Source: Paratinospora sagittata (lineage: Eukaryota; Streptophyta; Magnoliopsida; Ranunculales; Menispermaceae). From it: a DNA stretch of 64,000 bases. Both the position numbers and the translations under genes were made by a program. The notes beneath the pieces are model-generated. The model was given only the letters and a program-made list of their open reading frames with translations, was not told the DNA's origin and made no database searches. This document shows, one piece after another, positions 46,136-57,629 of the stretch (positions within the stretch are counted from its first letter, which is position 1; the number at the start of each line of letters is the position of its first letter). The DNA lies in NCBI GenBank assembly GCA_035771175.1, contig CM069607.1, positions 9,129,501 to 9,193,500 on the forward strand, read 5' to 3'.

Positions 46136-48512
46136 AGTGGTGATGACAAGGAAAAAACTCTTCAGTCATCAAGTTCTCAAGGATGTGTAGCAAATACCTC
46201 AGATGATGGCGAAATTTTGTACAATGAGGCGACCATAGTGTCTGAAGGCAGAAAGCAGTTGTCTGAAGTCTGGCTATTGGATTCAGCGGCAACCTGGCAC
46301 ACGACCTCTCGGAGAGAATGGTTCCATACATATGAACCTATCTCAGGAGGATTTGTGTATATGGAGAATGATCATGTCTTGGAAATCACTGACATTGGCA
46401 CTATCAAGCTAAAGATGCATGATGGTGTCGTTCGCACTGTACAAGGGGTACGACATGTGAAAGGATTGATGAAGAATCTATTGTCAGTGGAACAATTAAG
46501 TGATCTTGGCTGTAAGATTCATGTGGAGGATGGGATCATGAAAATTGTCAAAGGCACGCTGGTAGTAATGAAAGCTGAAGAGGTTGTTTCGAACTTGTAT
46601 AAGCTCTTTGGGAAACCTCTGCAGGAAGGGGATGCATCTGTTGCATCAACATGTCGAGAAGAAGATTCGTCGATAATGTGGCATCGCAAATTAGGCCTCG
46701 TGTCTGAATGAGGGTTGAAGGTTCTTTCTGACAGAAAACTACTTCCTAGGCTCAAATCGGTAAATTTACCGTTTTGTGAGCATTGTGTTACCAGTAAGCA
46801 GCATATGTTGAAGGTTGGCAATTCAAATGCCAGAATGAGTCTGAGGCACCGATACTTCGTCGTTCAACACGAGTAATAGAGGCACTGTCGTGGCACTTGG
46901 AGTATGATATGTTGAGTAACATTGCATATTGTATTCTAACAGAGGATGGGGAGCCATCAACTTTTCATGAGGCTACAAACAGTCAAGATGTAGCTCTGTG
47001 GATGACAACAATGTAGGAAGAAATTGAAGCTCTACATAAAAACAAAACATGAAAACTTGTACCACTACTACACGAAAGAAAAGCCATCAAGAACAAATGG
47101 GTCTAGAAGATCAAGCGTGATGGCAATGATCAAGTGGAGCGGTATCATGCAAGACTGGTGGTCAAAGGATATGCTCAGAAAGAAGGTATTGATTTTACTG
47201 AGATATTTTCTCCAGTTGTTCGACTGACTACAGTTAGAATAGTTTTGGCTATGTGTGCTGCATTTGATCTGCACCTAGAGCAGTTGGATGTGAAAACTAC
47301 ATTTCTGCATGGAGAATTACAAGAAGAAATCTACACGCTCCAACCAGAGGGTTTTGCAAAAAAAAGGACAAGAAAACTTGGTTTACAGGCTGACCAAATC
47401 TCTGTACGGCCTAAAGCAAGCACCAAGATGTTGGTACAAGAGATTTGATTCCTTCATGATAAGCCTTGGATACAACAGACTTAATTAAGACCATTGTACA
47501 TACTACAAGAAGTTTGAAGGTAATGATTTCATCATATTACTGTTGTATATTGATGACATGTTGGTAGTAGGCCCCAAGAAAGATCGAGTTACAGATTGAA
47601 GGCACAAATATAGCTAGGGAGTTCGATATGAAGGATTTAGGACTGACAAACAAGATTTTAGGGACGCAAATTCACCAAGACAAAAAAGGCAGGAAGATAT
47701 GGCTTTGTCAAAAGAATTATCTAAGAAAAATCTTTCAGTGCTTCAACATGCAAGATTGTAAGCCAATCTAGACCCCACTTCCTGTTAATTATAAATTATC
47801 CTCAAGTATGTCTCCTAACAGTGAAGCAGAGATGATGGAAATGTCTCTAGTACCGTATGCATCAACAATGGGAAGCCTTATGTTTGCAATGATATGTACA
47901 AGACCAGACATTGCACAAGCAGTGAGAGAGGTCAGTCGGTTCATGGCAAAGCCTGGTAGAGAACATTGGAATTCAGTTAAAAGGGTCCTTAGATACAACA
48001 AGGGCACCTTGGATGCTGCATTATATTATGGAGGATCAGAGTTTACTGTCAGGGGATATGTTGATTCAGATTTTGTAGGTGATCTTGATAAAAAAAATTT
48101 TACTACAAGCTATGTGTTCACACTTGCAGGAGGAGTTGTAAGTTGAGTTTTGAAACTGCAGACAGTTGTGGCTTAATCTACAACAGAAGCATAGTACATG
48201 GAAACTACAAAAGCATGCAAGGAGGCAATCTGGATAAGGAGACTATTGGAGGAGCTCGGGCACAATCAAGAAATAATTCCCTTGTATTGTGACAGTCAAT
48301 GTGTCTTGTACATTGCAAGGAATCCGACGTTTCATTCCAAAACAAAACACATAGGAGTTCAATATCATTTTGTTCGTGAGGTAGTAGAAAATGGAAGTGT
48401 GAATATGCAGAAAATTCACACCAAGGAGAACCTAGCAGACGTTTTAACCAGACCAATCAACACTGACAAGTTCGAGTGGTGTAGATCCTCATATGGCCTA
48501 GCAAATACGTAA
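46136..48512 (+). pseudogene. Copia element 2 pol: protease, RT, RNase H; integrase core lost
   Basis: Protease WLLDSAATWHTTSRREWF (about 46270) and the pre-integrase region (MWHRKLG, about 46676) are in one frame. Just after the zinc-binding CEHCVTSKQH (about 46770-46805) the sequence jumps, near 46830, to the ESEAPILRRSTR linker that normally follows integrase. The catalytic D,D(35)E core is therefore absent. Reverse transcriptase follows with RYHARLVVKGYAQKEGIDF (about 47140-47190) and LLYIDDMLVVG (about 47540); RNase H has GYVDSDFVGDLDKK and TKHIGVQYHFVREVV. Stops near 46709, 47014, 47050 and 47104 and frameshifts in RT disable it. Confidence 0.9.
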
Positions 48513-48565
48513 ACGGCATGATGTTGGCAAAGATAAAAAAGAATCAATATTATCACAATGTTTTT

Positions 48566-48576
48566 AAATGGGAGAA
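48566..48576 (+). other. Polypurine tract of copia element 2
   Basis: aaatgggagaa directly before the 3' LTR. Confidence 0.75.
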
Positions 48577-49157
48577 TGAAAGAATTAAAAACATAGTGGG
48601 ATGTGTGGCGCCACATGTTTGAAGAAAAGAAAAGGGAGAAAATAAGGGGCACCGAAAGTCGCCGAAGTGCGTTCTCTTTTTGTGGAATAAAATAATGAAT
48701 ATATTATTTTATTCATAATGCGTTTGGTGTGTTATGCATAAGATGCATTCGACAGAATAAAATATTGATTACATTATTTATAACACGTTCGTTGCATACG
48801 TGATGCGTGCGGAATAAAATAATGATTTATTATTTTATTCCTTTCAATGTGTTTTTCTTTCTCCATAAATAAGAAGGTTTGATTTCAATTCAAGCCATCC
48901 TAGTCTTTAGTTTTTAATTCTTCTTCTTTCTAGTGCTCTTCTAATTCAAGAAAGAAAGAGTCTTATTGTGTCTCTCCTTGAGTGTAGAAATATGGTTATA
49001 AGGTATTTTCTTGCATAGTGATTTTTCTGTTTGCCCGTGGATGTTTTCCTCAAATTGAGGGTTTTACCACATAAAATCTTTGTGTCTCATATTTTTCTCT
49101 AATTTTTTCACTTTGTCTTTTAGTTGCATAGTTTTGCACACACCGTCGATCCCAACA
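48577..49157 (+). repeat. Copia element 2, 3' LTR (581 bp)
   Basis: TGAAAGAATTAAAAAC to CCCAACA, homologous to the left LTR but with an extra stretch near 48880-48930. Confidence 0.85.
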
Positions 49158-52100
49158 TAGAAGGCTATTCTTGGTTCTTGGTTCTTGGTTCTTGATTCAA
49201 AACGAAGGATATAGTTTATTATTGGAAAAGTAGAATACAACTCAAAAAGTAAAAACTCAGAAAATAATATTTTGTTATTTTCTGAAAATAGCTTGTTTTC
49301 TTTGTAAATTTTGAAAAACTGTTTTCAGGTTTTAACGAACCAATTGTGTTTTTCGTATTTTCAAAATTTTGGATACAAAAAATTGTATCCAAATTCTAAA
49401 CCAAATGCAACCTAAAAAATTTAAAGTATTTTTTATAATCAAAACCAAATGGGGCACCTTACCTTGATGTAACTCTAAGAAGTTTACCACCCATTTGACT
49501 AGAGAGTAGAATATTAGTGCCTTTTGCATGTAGGGGCAGTCTAATTTCAAAGGCCCACAAAGTTTTCAGAATCCTGATCTTCTCAACTATGAAGAAATTT
49601 AAGAGGGATAATAAGATATGGTGACTTTACCATAAAATTATGAGGGAAGATATTGTCACTCCTAGGGCTTCAACATTAATTTATTCATTGTAATACTTTT
49701 CTTTATTTTAGGTTTCAAAGCAAAGGGAGAGGGATATCATAATCAATGATGAAGAAAAGTAGAGGGTGGGTGAGAAAACATGGATTGATATTGGAAACTA
49801 TTCTAAGAACCAGGATGTTCAATTTCAGCAGTACTGCAAAAGGCAGGAAGTGTTGTAATTTGTAAATACTGAACATCCACCAACTACTCTTCATATTCCA
49901 TTAAATTCATAACCTATAGTTTATGACATTAACTTTGTAATCGTTTATTTATATGATGCAAATGAAATGTAACCTCTTTATTATGGCAAGAGCCTATGTA
50001 AAGTTGTTTGTGTTGTAAACAGTGTGACCCTGACTCAATCTTAAATTAAACAATAAGAGTAATCTTGAATAAAGTTTTGTATAAGTTTCTCTTATTTTCT
50101 CTATAATCTATTTATTTTCTTCATAATTTTCTTTTTTATTTTATAACAGGAAGGACACTAATGAAACTGAAATTTATGTGGTTTCCAATAGACTGATAGG
50201 TATTTGGTGCGGAATCACATGGACTAAGAAGAGAGAATGAGTGCTTTCTGTCTTATAGGCACAGACAACGTGATTTGGCTACTTGATCCTAATTGTAAAG
50301 GGGTCAGTCTATCCCAAACATTCTTACATATATTATAGCTAGATATAATAGTATAGCCACAATGACCCTACATTGTGCCCATTAAATCAGTTTTTCTAGT
50401 ATGATCCAGTACTTGTATAACTTTTTTACTCACCTTGTTATCTGTAGCTAACAAAAATTATATACTTTACAGCTCTTCTTTCCATAAGTAATGTATGGCT
50501 GGAGCTTGTTCAACGAGCTCCACTTACCGGCTCGAGAAAAATAATAATAACAATAAAAGATTATGGCGTCAATCAAAAGCATGCCCATATGGAAAATTTT
50601 GAGTTTCTCATACTTTAATGTGGCAACAGATATATATATATAAGAACAATATAGACAACTTTTGCCGAAAAAATTAAAAAATAACTTATTATATAACGAA
50701 AATATGATAAATTTTTGAAAGACAAATTTAAATGAAACTTTGGCAAAAATGGTTTTATTCTCATAATATATGTGTGTGCGTATAGATAGCAGCTTTTCTC
50801 TACTATCTAGATTTGAGCTTATCGTGTAATTATATGACTAAATTAACACCCCTTTTATATATGATGAATCTGATAATATTATTATTCTGAGAGATACAAG
50901 AGGCTGAAGAACGGTGGTTGAAGTGTGCAGGGGCATGCATGTGAAACGGGCACCAAAGCCCACTCTACTTTAAGGGCAGTTTTGATACACTGGCTCCCCT
51001 AAGCAAATTGAAGTGCGGTGCTAAGCAAAGTGAAAACAATAACACACACAGACACACAGAGCCAACAACAAAAAGGGCATTATTATGTACCTCTTTATCA
51101 CGGCTTTATCAACACCTTCTTCCTTCCTTCTTATTGGGGGGCTCTCCCAAGGCATAATATATGTATAGGGGGATAAGGGGCAGCCACGTGAGGGACACAT
51201 CTCCTGCACCTCTGATGGCCAACCTCACTTGGGGTATTTTCTTTTTTCTATGTCATTGTTGCTTTCCACCCTGTAAAGGAAGAAGGGCCACAGAACATTA
51301 AAGAAACTGTTATTCTCCTAAGAAACCAAAAACAGCAGACTAAAGTGTCACCTAAGTCTTTTTGCACTTTTTCTTTATATACAGACAAACTTCCTTGTGT
51401 TTGTGTTTGTTTTTATTTATTTTATTTTATTTTTAATTTTTGAACAAAGTAATATTTTTCCAATATACTTAATTTTTATGTTATGGCATGAAGGACTTGC
51501 AGCTATAGCTATACATATATAGATTTAGAGGATAGGTAAAGTGTAAAAGGCAGAAGATTGAAGCTTTTAAAAAGACAGAATTTTATGAAACAAGTAATAC
51601 AAGTTTGATAGCCTGTATGAACTGACTCTTAGATTATATAGCATTATTAATGTGTCTACCAATCAATCAAGATGCCCACCCTTCGATTTTTTCAGTTATA
51701 TATATATATGTAGGCACGTCCTCTGCGAAACAATTCTCTAATTTAAATAAGAGTAGGACCTATGTTCTAGTTCACAAAAGTTGTAAAATAACAAATGACA
51801 AATCCTTTATAAGGCAAGAAGAGATCAATGTGCTTTATGCTTTTAAAGAAGGCAACAAATGGGTATGCCTTGAACCCTAAGCTTGACCCTTTAAAATGCA
51901 AAAAATGCCCCATGAGGGCAGAGTGGGAACAGGGTGCATTACCCCTTGTGGTCCAAGCTACAGTATCCCTTCCAGGAAATCAAAATCCCTATCTTTTCAT
52001 GATTGTTTCAGAATCCCCAAATCACAGTGCACCTGCAACAGTAACAGGAAGAATACAAAAATGTAGTTCTTGGGGCACATGGGAGTATAAAATATTACAA

Positions 52101-53010
52101 GGGCAGATTTCCCTTGGCAGGAATTTCAATGTTCATCTTCATCATTTAAGAACTGCCAACAAGGGAACCTAACAGTGTGAAAGATTAACTGCAGTTGCCC
52201 ATGTAAACAAAGTGGATTTGATTTCAGATATAAATCACCCATTATAAGGATATCTTTATTAATCCACTTAAAAGTATATCTATTATCTCCTTGACTTTTA
52301 ATACCATATACATATTATCTATATCTAGTATTTTAAGTGAACCAGCCCAATAATTTATGAACTCATATTCATGTTTGATGTTGAGTTCAGGCTCCACCTC
52401 ACTCTGAGCCAACAAGGGCCTTCTAATATTTAATTTCATCCCTGCAAATATAGATTATATACAATCTATAACAAATAAAAATAGATCATATATGGCCCTT
52501 TAGCTAGCAAACTATCTAAGTTAACATTATAGTTTCACTGTTTGAGTATCATATTGCGTGCCCTGCACTTTTTCACTTTTTTCTTTTTAAGTTGAAGCTT
52601 TTATAAATTTGTACTGATACATGAGCCTCTTACAAAGACCTTATAATGTCCCACATGACCTTCCTCTCTCGTGGGTCTTTGCACTATGCAGTGGATCATA
52701 AGGTAGCGCCTTCTAAAACAAGTATAATCAAATAAAGATAGTTGAAATAGTAAAATTTCAAAATCTAAAGAAATCTAAATAATTAAACCAATTTTTCCTT
52801 GAAAAAGTTTTAGCCCCATTCCTTTAGTATCAACTAACAAGTTAGTTATACTCTTATTCTGACAGCTGTGAGCTACTCATGCTTCAACCCCACAAGCAAA
52901 GCAACTAATTAATCTTGAGCTTCAAAATCCTAACCCTAATTCTAATCCTAAAATGAAAAAAAGTACCACCTCGCCAAAGGGTAGTCAAATCACAACCTAA
53001 ACAAGCAGGA

Positions 53011-53024
53011 GGGGGGGGGGGGGG
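53011..53024. repeat. G14 homopolymer
   Basis: Fourteen G in a row after agcagga. Assembly length errors are common at such tracts. Confidence 0.9.
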
Positions 53025-54637
53025 AACGACTGATTCAATCCTCTCATGACTGTTATAACACCCCAAAAATCTCTCAGCAAGTCCAATAGACAATTTAGTA
53101 AATAAAATAAGCAAGTATGGAATGGGTATGCAGAGACTGTACAATAAAATATTGTACAGGACAGATTTCCCTTTCGGAGGGTTACAATATTAATATGGCT
53201 ACAATTTCTATACAGCTTATAAGGGAATGTGAAGCCTACTGAAGGGAGGAAAGGGAGACAAGAGAATAATTACTGGAAGACTCGGATTGGGAACTGGTGC
53301 ATCTGTTTCTACATTCAATAAACCAAGACATGTGAAACTAGAGAAGCCAGAAGAGAGACCCACTGTCCCATTTAATTTCATTTACTAATTGCACAGAGGT
53401 CAGTCCCTCTGAGTTTTTTAGGCCCTGCACCTGAAAGTTCGCACTCTTCATGTACCAGTGCTGTAGCTGAGAAATGGAAATTTGCTGGCAGCCTTCTCAC
53501 ACTATGTAGGGCCAAGATTGGTGGTAGGCATTTACCAAGAAGAGGTTGCTTAGATTGATGGGTGTAGCCATGTGGTGCAAATATACATGGGTCAGGAAGA
53601 GATGGTGCAGTCCTTTATATCTTAAAGACAGACCACATGGTCTGCCTGCCAGACCCTAATGGTGATGAAATATGAGCCCACCTAAAATACCTATCCATAT
53701 ATATACTATAAAGAAGAGGTGATTCTGAATATAATCTAAATCTAACTAATCTAATCATTTCTTTCATTTAGTATGCATATGCATGTGTTTGTGTTCCAAT
53801 TTCATCTTTTATTTTGTCAATAATATATATGTACTTCTCTTTAAGTATTTTGATTTTGAACTACAATTTTATAGTTAGTATCTACAGACACATTTTGTCT
53901 AGAAAAAAACTGATGGAGACAAGAGGTGTTAATCATTTACAATGCACTTTCCATACTAGTCCACTGCTAAAGATAAGGATAAGATGGATAAATGTAATGC
54001 ACACGATATATGGACCATGTATAATAGTACAAATACTAATGAATTCCTATCATATGGAGCATAGTTTTGCTGTAATCTTTGGATCCCATTTTCGTGAAAT
54101 TGTTGATTTTGTATCCAAGCAATATTAATGATTACTAGACAATATGATCAAGTTCAAATAGATTTTCCTATTTGAGGTTTGAAACATTTATTTTATATTG
54201 AAGGCAACTCTAAAAAATAATGAAGAAGTTAATCAACTTAGTAAGTTAATTAACTTCCTAATAACAAAATATTTATCTCAATTTAAAGATTCTAAATTGA
54301 ACTCTCTGTAATAACTTCCTAGCTGTGACTAGATACATTAATCATATTCGACACATTTCATACATGCAATCCAAGTTAATTTTTTTAACATACAGGTAAC
54401 CACACCGTCTACAAACTAGTCCAACATGTAATTTGACGCATTAGAGTTGAGTGATGCCATAGTTTTGAAAAAAAAAAAAAAAAAAGGTTTAATTTTCAAA
54501 TGAGAGATGGACAAAGTCATTGAAATATTTGCACTGCAAGTTCAATTTTTTACAGCTCTTTTAGAAAATTGATTAAAAAAATCAACCACCTTTTATTATT
54601 ATTAGTAAAACAAACTTTTAAAAAACCAACCACCTAT

Positions 54638-54674
<37 letters not shown>
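54638..54674. repeat. (AAT)n microsatellite
   Basis: About twelve uninterrupted units of aat/taa. Confidence 0.9.
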
Positions 54675-57300
54675 GAAGAGGCTTTTAGATAGACAATTCC
54701 TTAACATATAATAATGTTTCTATCAATTAAGTGTCTTGCAAAAAACATTATACTTACCAATAGATAGAATAATGAATAAGATAACAAATTTGTGAGGTAA
54801 AAATTAAATCTCTACTTACAAAGAGTTGAATAGTTATATAAATGTTGCTAATGATTCAAAATTGTCAGTAGTACATACTTATTAATTGTGCTTACATAGG
54901 GAAAATAGCAAATTTAAACTAGTGAATTACTTTTTCGGTCTTTATAAGAAATTCATGAAGAAGCAAAATACATTACAGCACTATTGAGTAATTATATTGG
55001 TCATTTTTGGAGCTTATATTGTTTGTTACCTTGAATTGTTTTTCAGCTTTTGATTCTTTTGAATGAAATTATATGAAAATCTCGCTTTTAGAAAGAACTA
55101 TAAAGAAATACGAATCATTTGGCGTCTTTATGTGCAAACCTGGGGCCATGAAAGTTGTTCTAGTACCTAAAGCCTTGAGAATTGAGATAATATGCAAGTT
55201 TATCATAAGTCACTTTAATCAAGGGGCTTATTTTATGCTTACTTCTAGGTGGCTAGCTTTAAGTAATTACTTCAATATTTAATGACCAATGGTTTTGATT
55301 GGTCGAATTTAAAAATTAAAAATGATAGAAAAAACAAAAAGAGATAAGGAAAATAACTTTTCATAGTTTCTTAGTTTTAGTAAAGAATGATTAAGATTTC
55401 GTTTTTGCTAGATGATGTCTAGTATATATATGCTATGAGATCTAACTACTCCATTGCAACTATTGGCCCTTAAATGTCTACAACAACAACAACAAAAAAA
55501 AAAATACTTATCCAAAAATATCATAGTAACAATAAAACAAATAAATTACAAGGATAAAAGCATTGAAGAATCTAATTGATTATTAAATGGGGTTGAATAA
55601 TCTATTAATTGGGTGTGATCAGGTGTAATTATAGAAAGATTGATGGTGAGTCTTTTAACCTAGCCTTCTCATATTTTTTCAGGAGGATATGATCTGGAAA
55701 GTCTTAAGTTCAATGGGTAAGTGTCAACAACTCGTCTTTAAGTAACTTCTTCATGAATAATCATAATATTATGTAATTTGGTGAAGCATGCATTTCTAAT
55801 TTCATATCAAGCAAATGAAGTGTTGCACAAGTTAGTTGGCATTTTGTGCATCATGAGCAAGCCTAAGCCAAGGTTAATGATTATGTTCATATGCTAGGGA
55901 CTAGTTTGTTTGCTTGTTTTTATTTTTAATGTTTTCATGGTTAGTACATCACATTACTTCAATAAAAGCCTCTAATTCCAATAATACTCATAAATTTACG
56001 AATTATTGAAAATTTTCAAAACATGTATCTGATATTTTTTAAAATACTCTTTTCTTGTCGTTCTCCTTATCCATGGTTTAACTTTCTCTACATAGAAAAC
56101 TCATTCTAATTAAGGCTCTCAAACTTAACTAGTTTAGGATTTATTATTCTTTATCAAAACTAAGCCGATATGTACAATAAAAAAAAAAGGCAGATGTTAA
56201 GTTAAAGATAATCTAGGAATTGAACAGCAGCATAATATATTACATGAAACTCTTAAAAAGTTATATAATCACAACTAGTTCCATCTGAATAACAAAAGAT
56301 TAAAGTTGATGGTAATTTGCATTTTTTTTCCTAATATTTTCTACAAGCAACCAGGTATTAACATGCTCACCATGATGGTATGTCGTATCCTTGGCATTTA
56401 CAAGAGTTACTGCTTGTTCATTATTTATACTGTTTTGCATATTTATGACATAAGATAAAACGTATATACATGAAAAAGGCAAAGGAAAATAGGAAGAAAG
56501 GATTTTAACATATTGTCTTTAATGGACATATATGTTACATGCACATTTTATGTCGTTGATGTGTGACACGTTTTAACATCAAGAACAGTAATTCTAAATT
56601 AAAAAAATAGCAGATTGTCATAGATATAAGATTCAAAGACTGAATACTCAGTCAACTAACGAATAATGCATGATTCTCCAAAAAAAAAAAAAAAAAAAAA
56701 GATAATGCATGCTCTCTGTCGCATAAATTGAAGAAAGGTTGAACCCAATTAAGGCCATCATACTAATAGTAGCTAATTATATAACATCAATGTTCGCATG
56801 AAGAAATTAATAAGATTTAACTGCTTTTATTATTTATTTATTTTACTTTGTTACTTGCATGTTTATTCATCAACCGTCACCATAGTCACACTTTAATTAG
56901 CATGCATTTAATTTATTTTTTCTGGGTTTCTCACATAACTATTTTCTTACCCAAAGAAGTTGATTTAATATTCAAACGAAGTATTATTTGTACCATAGAG
57001 GATTGTAACTGTAAATGCGCTATCTTAGTCACTTTCATAAATTAAAGAGAGGTATTTAATAAAAAAAGAAGGGCAGTGCTAGTAGGTGCTGATTAAAACA
57101 TTTCTTACCTCAAGCTTTGCCTTCCCTCTCAGTCAAACTTTCGTAATTCTAGGAGTGAATCTCTGACACGTAGACAACGCCACGGAAGTTTTTTTTCTAA
57201 GCAGCACTGCAGGTTCTGACATAAACCCATAATGCCAATTTAGTCCCCTCGCTACTTCTACACGCTAAAAAATGTCGTTCATTTCACCGTCCACAAAAAG

Positions 57301-57629
57301 ATACTAACAATGTAATAATTAATTATATTAGGATACGTTTGTCTTTGTGGCCAAAGTACGGGGCAATGCCTATACTACTCTCACTCACCTAGTTCTTCAG
57401 TTTCTTCTTTTTTTTTCTTTTTCTTTTTTTTCAACTACGACTCTCCTTTAAAAAGCCTGAAAGCGGGAGCTGAAGAGAAGAAGAAGAGAGAAAGAGTTAC
57501 AGAGAGAGAGAGAGAGAGAGAGAGAGTTAGTTAGAAAGTTGCAGAGAAATGGAAAACCATTGAAGAAAAGAAGAGGCGTTTTAATGGAGGTTTTACTGTA
57601 AATAAAGAGAAATATACCTCAACGAGAAA
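57301..57629 (+). promoter_or_regulatory. Promoter/5' leader of the LONGIFOLIA/TRM gene
   Basis: The 330 bp before the start codon hold T-rich tracts (57405-57431), a possible TATA-like cctttaaaaagcc (about 57445), purine-rich agaagaagag runs and an (AG)13 tract (57501-57526), typical of plant 5' leaders. The transcription start was not located. Confidence 0.5.

Larger units (their letters stand above)
44819..49157 (+). mobile_element. Ty1/copia LTR retrotransposon, second element, defective
   Basis: LTRs at 44819-45315 and 48577-49157 frame a plus-strand gag-pol remnant with primer site and polypurine tract in the correct places. The integrase core is missing and several stops are present. 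A 12-bp word aaggctattctt lies outside both ends (44792-44803 and 49161-49172); it is longer than a normal copia target repeat and offset from the LTR ends, so the exact target duplication is unresolved. It is unlike copia element 1 in LTR and gag. Confidence 0.9.
49158..57300. other. Long intergenic spacer with old repeats
   Basis: No gene I can support. It contains a G14 tract (53011-53024), an (AAT)n microsatellite (about 54638-54674), poly-A runs (54470-54485, 56680-56700), and repeat-like stretches at 51930-52025 and 53041-53175. The 53160-53700 part is less A+T-rich than its surroundings, but no frame or family was recognised. A short ORF at 55073-55282 is unlike anything I know. Confidence 0.6.

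Noticed and set aside
53625..53660. Possible miRNA-like stem around cagaccacatggtctg
   Set aside because: The stem is only seven base pairs with no supporting longer fold seen by eye, and no known miRNA sequence.
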